Origin: Melanocharis versteri
Lineage: Eukaryota > Chordata > Aves > Passeriformes > Melanocharitidae
Direction: 5' to 3'
Assembly: GCA_013397845.1 (NCBI GenBank)
Contig: VZTG01004270.1
Location: 230,742 to 294,741 of the forward strand
DNA: 64,000 nt
Position 1 is the stretch's first letter. The number at the start of each line of letters is the position of its first letter. Positions 60,193-64,000 of the stretch are shown here, in pieces. The notes beneath the pieces were generated by a model, which was not told where the DNA came from, ran no database searches, and saw only the letters and a list, made by a program, of their open reading frames with translations. Position numbers and translations under genes: made by a program.

Positions 60193-63100
60193 TGTCTTCA
60201 CCAAGACTAAGAGAAACTTGGCATCTGTCCAGGCAGCATTTGGTCACTGCTGTTTCTGAGGTAAATGGGAGACAAGCCAAAAAAAATCAAAGTCACTGCC
60301 CTGGCTCAGAGATGTTTGCAAACAGTGACACGATGGCCATGGATCAGATAGAAGTTATGGAAGTTCATTAATTTAAATAATGATCAGGAGCCTCACTCTG
60401 TTCCTTCCGTTTGCGTCATGTTGTTGTGGAGGCATCTACAGACAAGCAAAATAAAGCACAGGTTGTGACAAGCCAACACTGTCTACTATATGTGGCTGAA
60501 GTGAATTCTACAACTGATTTTCTTATAGTTTCAAGCATATTTGCCTTAATAGTTAACACTAAATTTCTGTTTCTGTTTTCAGGATTTTGCTGCAGGTTTG
60601 ATGACAATTTTTATGACACTTTAATTTACACAGAAGTGTTTTTTCTCTTCATGAAACAATGATATTCACTAGGTAATCTTACAAATACTCCTTCACTGGA
60701 ATGGTGTTACACCTTAGCTTGTGCCTGGGAGCACGTGAATCTTCTTTCGGTTTTTCTCATTTTTGTTTTTCCGTGCAGCATCTCAGTTCAAGCTGTGACT
60801 GCATGTTCTTTGTCAGGAGCTGCTTCTGGTGTTGATAGAATCGTGTAGAACCTGGCAGGATGGGAAATGGATGGCTGAGGCTGACAAGTGCCACCAGAAC
60901 ACCAGCAATCCCAGTGACCTTACACCAGTTTGACTGTCAGAGTTCCAGTTCTCCTTGATCCTTTCTCAGAAACAGCTAAAATCAAGGCTTTTTGCAAGAA
61001 CTTACACTAAGAAAAAGCTGAAAGTGCCACAGGGCAAACCAAACTACTCCAAAATTCAGAAGTGCTTTTCCTCAGGAAGATCCCAATCTCACTGTCATCG
61101 GTGGAACCAGCAGTTTGCTCTGAACTTGATGCTGCATCGATCTCCCTGCGAGCACAAATCTGTGCCTTCATGTAGAGACATCAAAATGAGTATTTGTTTT
61201 TCTAGTATAAACTTCTAAAAAGAAAGAACCAGTCCCCTGTGGAGAGGCATTCATATGAGCTGACAAGAAGCATCCTCTCTTTTCAGGTTCCAAGAAGTGG
61301 TGATTTCAGTGCAGGAAGGTAAGCCTTGTCTCCAAGACCTTTTTCTCTTGGGGCTGCAGAAACAACAGCCAACTTCTTTTTAGCCTAAATTAGCTGAGGA
61401 TAAAGAAAATGAAGCACTCTGGGGAAAATTCTGAGGGAAACAAAAAGGGGGAGAGAAAAAAGCCTTCATCTGAAAAAAAAGAAAATTTCAGAATAAAATA
61501 GATTTTTCAATTTCTGAGACTTTTAGGCTAAAAAAAGAGTGTCTTTTCCTGTTTAGAAAATTGCTTTCACTTTCCTGAAATGAACAGAGTTCTGTTTCTA
61601 ACGATGGGAGAAGCTGAGTGTAGCTGCTGAGTAGCTGAAGTGGGGATCCGACTATCAATGCGTCACCAGCTAAACGTGATTTGAGATGCAGTTTGCTTTT
61701 CTGTATCTCAGATCTCAGGGCTAAACCACGAACTGTACATGACACAACTAAATTAATATTTAAAAATAATTACTTGCTGCCTGAAGGTAAACAGAAAAAG
61801 GGTAAATAATTGATAGCACTGGGACTGCCACACTGTAACTCTACAGAGCGTTTATGATGTGCTGTGAAGGTTCAAAGGGATTGCTCGTCTACTGCCTCTG
61901 AAGGAGGGTTTTTGCTAATCATTCCAGGGCTTGTTTTGTCAGCCAGCAATGTTTTCAGAGTTTGAAGCACCAGAATAGAATGCCAGCTTAATTTAGGTGA
62001 ATCTCTAGTTTAATTTACTAACTTTCATTCCAAGATTTGCATTGTAAATGATAAGATGATTTTCATATATTTTTTTTAACGTTTCTTTTTTAGCCCGTCA
62101 ACATCTGAAGGGAAATTTTATGTGGTCTGCTGCCAAGAATGTAGAGTAACTTGCACTGAAGGAGTTCTTACGTAACATGCCACGCTATGACAATACCTGT
62201 CTGCAGAGCCTGGTGGTGCCTTGAGAGCTGGTAGCTCTTCTCTTTTCAGTGGTAAATATCCATCCTCTTACGGCCCAACATAAGAATAATCAGCATTCAA
62301 AGTGGCAGATGACCGTAAAGAAAGGTCAGTGATTTCAAACCGATTCATTTTTCCCCTCAGTCAGAAAACTTCTCACACTGATTATTATGATTATTTTTAT
62401 TGTTATTATCTGTGCTGCCTCCGCAAAGGACATCATTGTTTTCTGATGTTAAAGCAAAGCAGAAGCAGATACACAGGTAGTGTGTATAGGGAGTCAATAG
62501 CTACAGGTCTGCAGTATATTTAAATAAATATTTAAATACTGCTCCATGCACCTCTATGGGGAAACGATCATTAGGTAAAACTTCAAAAAGGGAACAAAAC
62601 TGTCAGCAATGCCAGCCGGGTTGGGTGAGCCAACCACTCACAAAGTTTTATTTGCAATAGATATCTCAGTGCTGGGGATGGGGATGTGGGTTCTTGTCTT
62701 TGTGCCCAGTCAGACCCTCAGTAATGGCAGCTTCTTTAATGCTTTGCACTGCCTAACACTTTAGTTTCACTGCTTGAAAATTAATTTCATTTAAGCTTTC
62801 ATTTAGATGTTGAAAAAAAAAATCAGATTCTGTACTCAGGTGCCCAAGCATGAGGGTCATTTGATGGCACAAAGTAATTCGTCCACTCCACTGAACAGTA
62901 GCCAGCGTTTCAGTGAAATCTGGGAAACTTTTTCCAGCTGCTGTGCATCTGGAAAAGAGCAGTAAGGATGACTAAATAGAAAACATGAAAACATATGGAA
63001 TCTCTGTCACTGGAGATTGGCAAAATGTAAATTTAAAAAAATTGTCTGTTGTTTAAGAGTACCTCAGTCCGCTCTCTCTTTCAGCCCTGGAAGCTCAGGT

Positions 63101-64000
63101 CTATATAATTGAGACACATAAAAACTGAGCACTGAGTCTCAAGTGGGCCATACAGGTTTGTGTATATTAGGTCCAAGCTCAATGTTTCATAGCAGGAAAA
63201 TCAGGTTTCCAGTTTTCATATTCTAAAACTATTGCTGCAGCATTTGGGTAGCCCTGTATGTTCTAGCTCCACAGGTCCTCACTTACATGAGAATCCCCAT
63301 TCTTATTGAAAAAAATATTAATATTTCTAGCCCTCATGGTTTCAGAGGAAGGCCTGAGAGTGTGGCTGTCTACAGAAAGCAGAAGGTGACACATCACCTG
63401 TGTGCATTCATTCCATGACTGCTCAGACAGGGAGCTCCTGCGTTTTCATGCTCGGGGTTCCCAATGCGAGGAAAGGCAAAACAAAAAAAAACCACGAGAA
63501 GGAAACCAAAAAAAGCCTGCTCTGAACTCCATTCCAACATTCAGGTCACCACCCTTCTCCTTTCTTCCCCACACCCAAGACCACACACTTGCACTTGCAC
63601 CTCCAGGTGCTCGTCTGCCTGCCAACGAAACCGAGGTTACAATCTCACTGCAGCTCTGGTTATCTTTCAAAGAAAAATGTCCTAAAAGAAACCCCAAGAG
63701 CTCCGTGGTGCAGCCCCACCCCCGGCCATGGAGCATGACCACACTGGCAGCTCTCAGGCTGTGCAGAGAAGGGATTTCTTCTCGTTGGGAAGGTGGCCAA
63801 GGGGTGTTAGAGGAAGCAGCTGCTTGGAGGCAAGTCCTTGCTGTTGGAACATTTGCTGCTCTGAGGGAATGAGAAGCATTGAGACAGACTGGGGCATCTC
63901 TGGCCAGTACAAGAATCACTGGGGAATTTCAGTTTTTCTTCCCCGAATTTATTTTATGTTGACTGCAGGAGTGTTTCATGAGACCCAGGCCTTTGTTGTA
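60193..64000. other. Unique noncoding stretch to the end of the window
   Basis: No gene is recognised. An AT-rich direct repeat (ATATTTAAATA, twice) lies at about 62517-62539 and an A-rich stretch at about 63478-63520. Open frames of 156-157 codons on both strands at 63402-63919 overlap each other and show no family motif. A weak CR1-like phrase near 63000-63030 was not firm enough to call. Confidence 0.5.

Noticed and set aside
62930..63040. Weak CR1-like phrase ('GGAATCTCTGTCACTGGAGATTGG')
   Set aside because: It is only a short resemblance to an internal CR1 segment, without the CR1 tail or neighbouring blocks.
63402..63919. Overlapping 156- and 157-codon open frames on opposite strands
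   Set aside because: Neither shows a recognisable domain. Two long frames overlapping on opposite strands point to chance stop-poor sequence.

Overview
The window reads as nuclear DNA from a bird, most likely a songbird. The clues are several short CR1 LINE tails that end in degenerate copies of the 8-base ATTCTATG motif, two solo endogenous-retrovirus LTRs with perfect 6-base target-site duplications, other avian-type LTR pieces, very few SINEs (only old MIR-like relics), moderate GC and one short N gap. The species is an inference from repeat content. I recognise no protein-coding gene or exon. The longer open frames fall in low-complexity or unique DNA, many lack an ATG, and none gives a protein family I know. 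The region is best read as intergenic DNA or a long intron. Bacterial categories such as operons, ribosome binding sites, CRISPR arrays and riboswitches do not apply.

Layout: 1-8.6 kb is mostly unique AT-rich DNA. At 8.6-9.2 kb two CR1 3' tails lie in the same orientation, and a third is at 10.9 kb. From 11 to 24.4 kb the DNA is largely unique, with a MIR-like SINE relic (18.1 kb), a compact GATA-motif cluster (19.5 kb), a minus-strand CR1 (19.7 kb) and a 13-base inverted repeat of CRE/AP-1-like half-sites (24.45 kb). At 24.9-25.2 kb a 135-base segment is perfectly duplicated in tandem. At 30.5-31.4 kb a GC-rich stretch holds a 17-base G-rich minisatellite with G-quadruplex potential, a CTTCC microsatellite, a CpG-island-like block with CCAAT and CACGTG motifs, and then a homopolymer-flanked N gap. 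A minus-strand LTR fragment follows directly.

From 31.7 to 64 kb there is an LTR-like element at 39.9-40.6 kb, a MIR-like SINE and an old CR1 at 43.9-44.3 kb, a candidate conserved element at 45.5-45.8 kb and two outward-pointing CR1 tails at 48.3-48.5 kb. The two related solo LTRs lie at 50.8 and 59.8 kb in opposite orientation. Between them are a GAAG-type tandem repeat (57.8 kb), a second CpG-rich block (58.9 kb) and a pyrimidine minisatellite with alternating 16/19-base spacing (59.0-59.2 kb).

No genes act together here. The functional candidates are cis-regulatory: the two CpG-rich blocks, the motif clusters and a few AT-rich, homeodomain-motif-rich stretches that resemble conserved noncoding elements. 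All of these are inferences needing cross-species alignment. I did not find a new biological system. The best-supported observations are the inverted solo-LTR pair, the exact 140-base-period duplication and the CpG block joined to the 16/19-base minisatellite.
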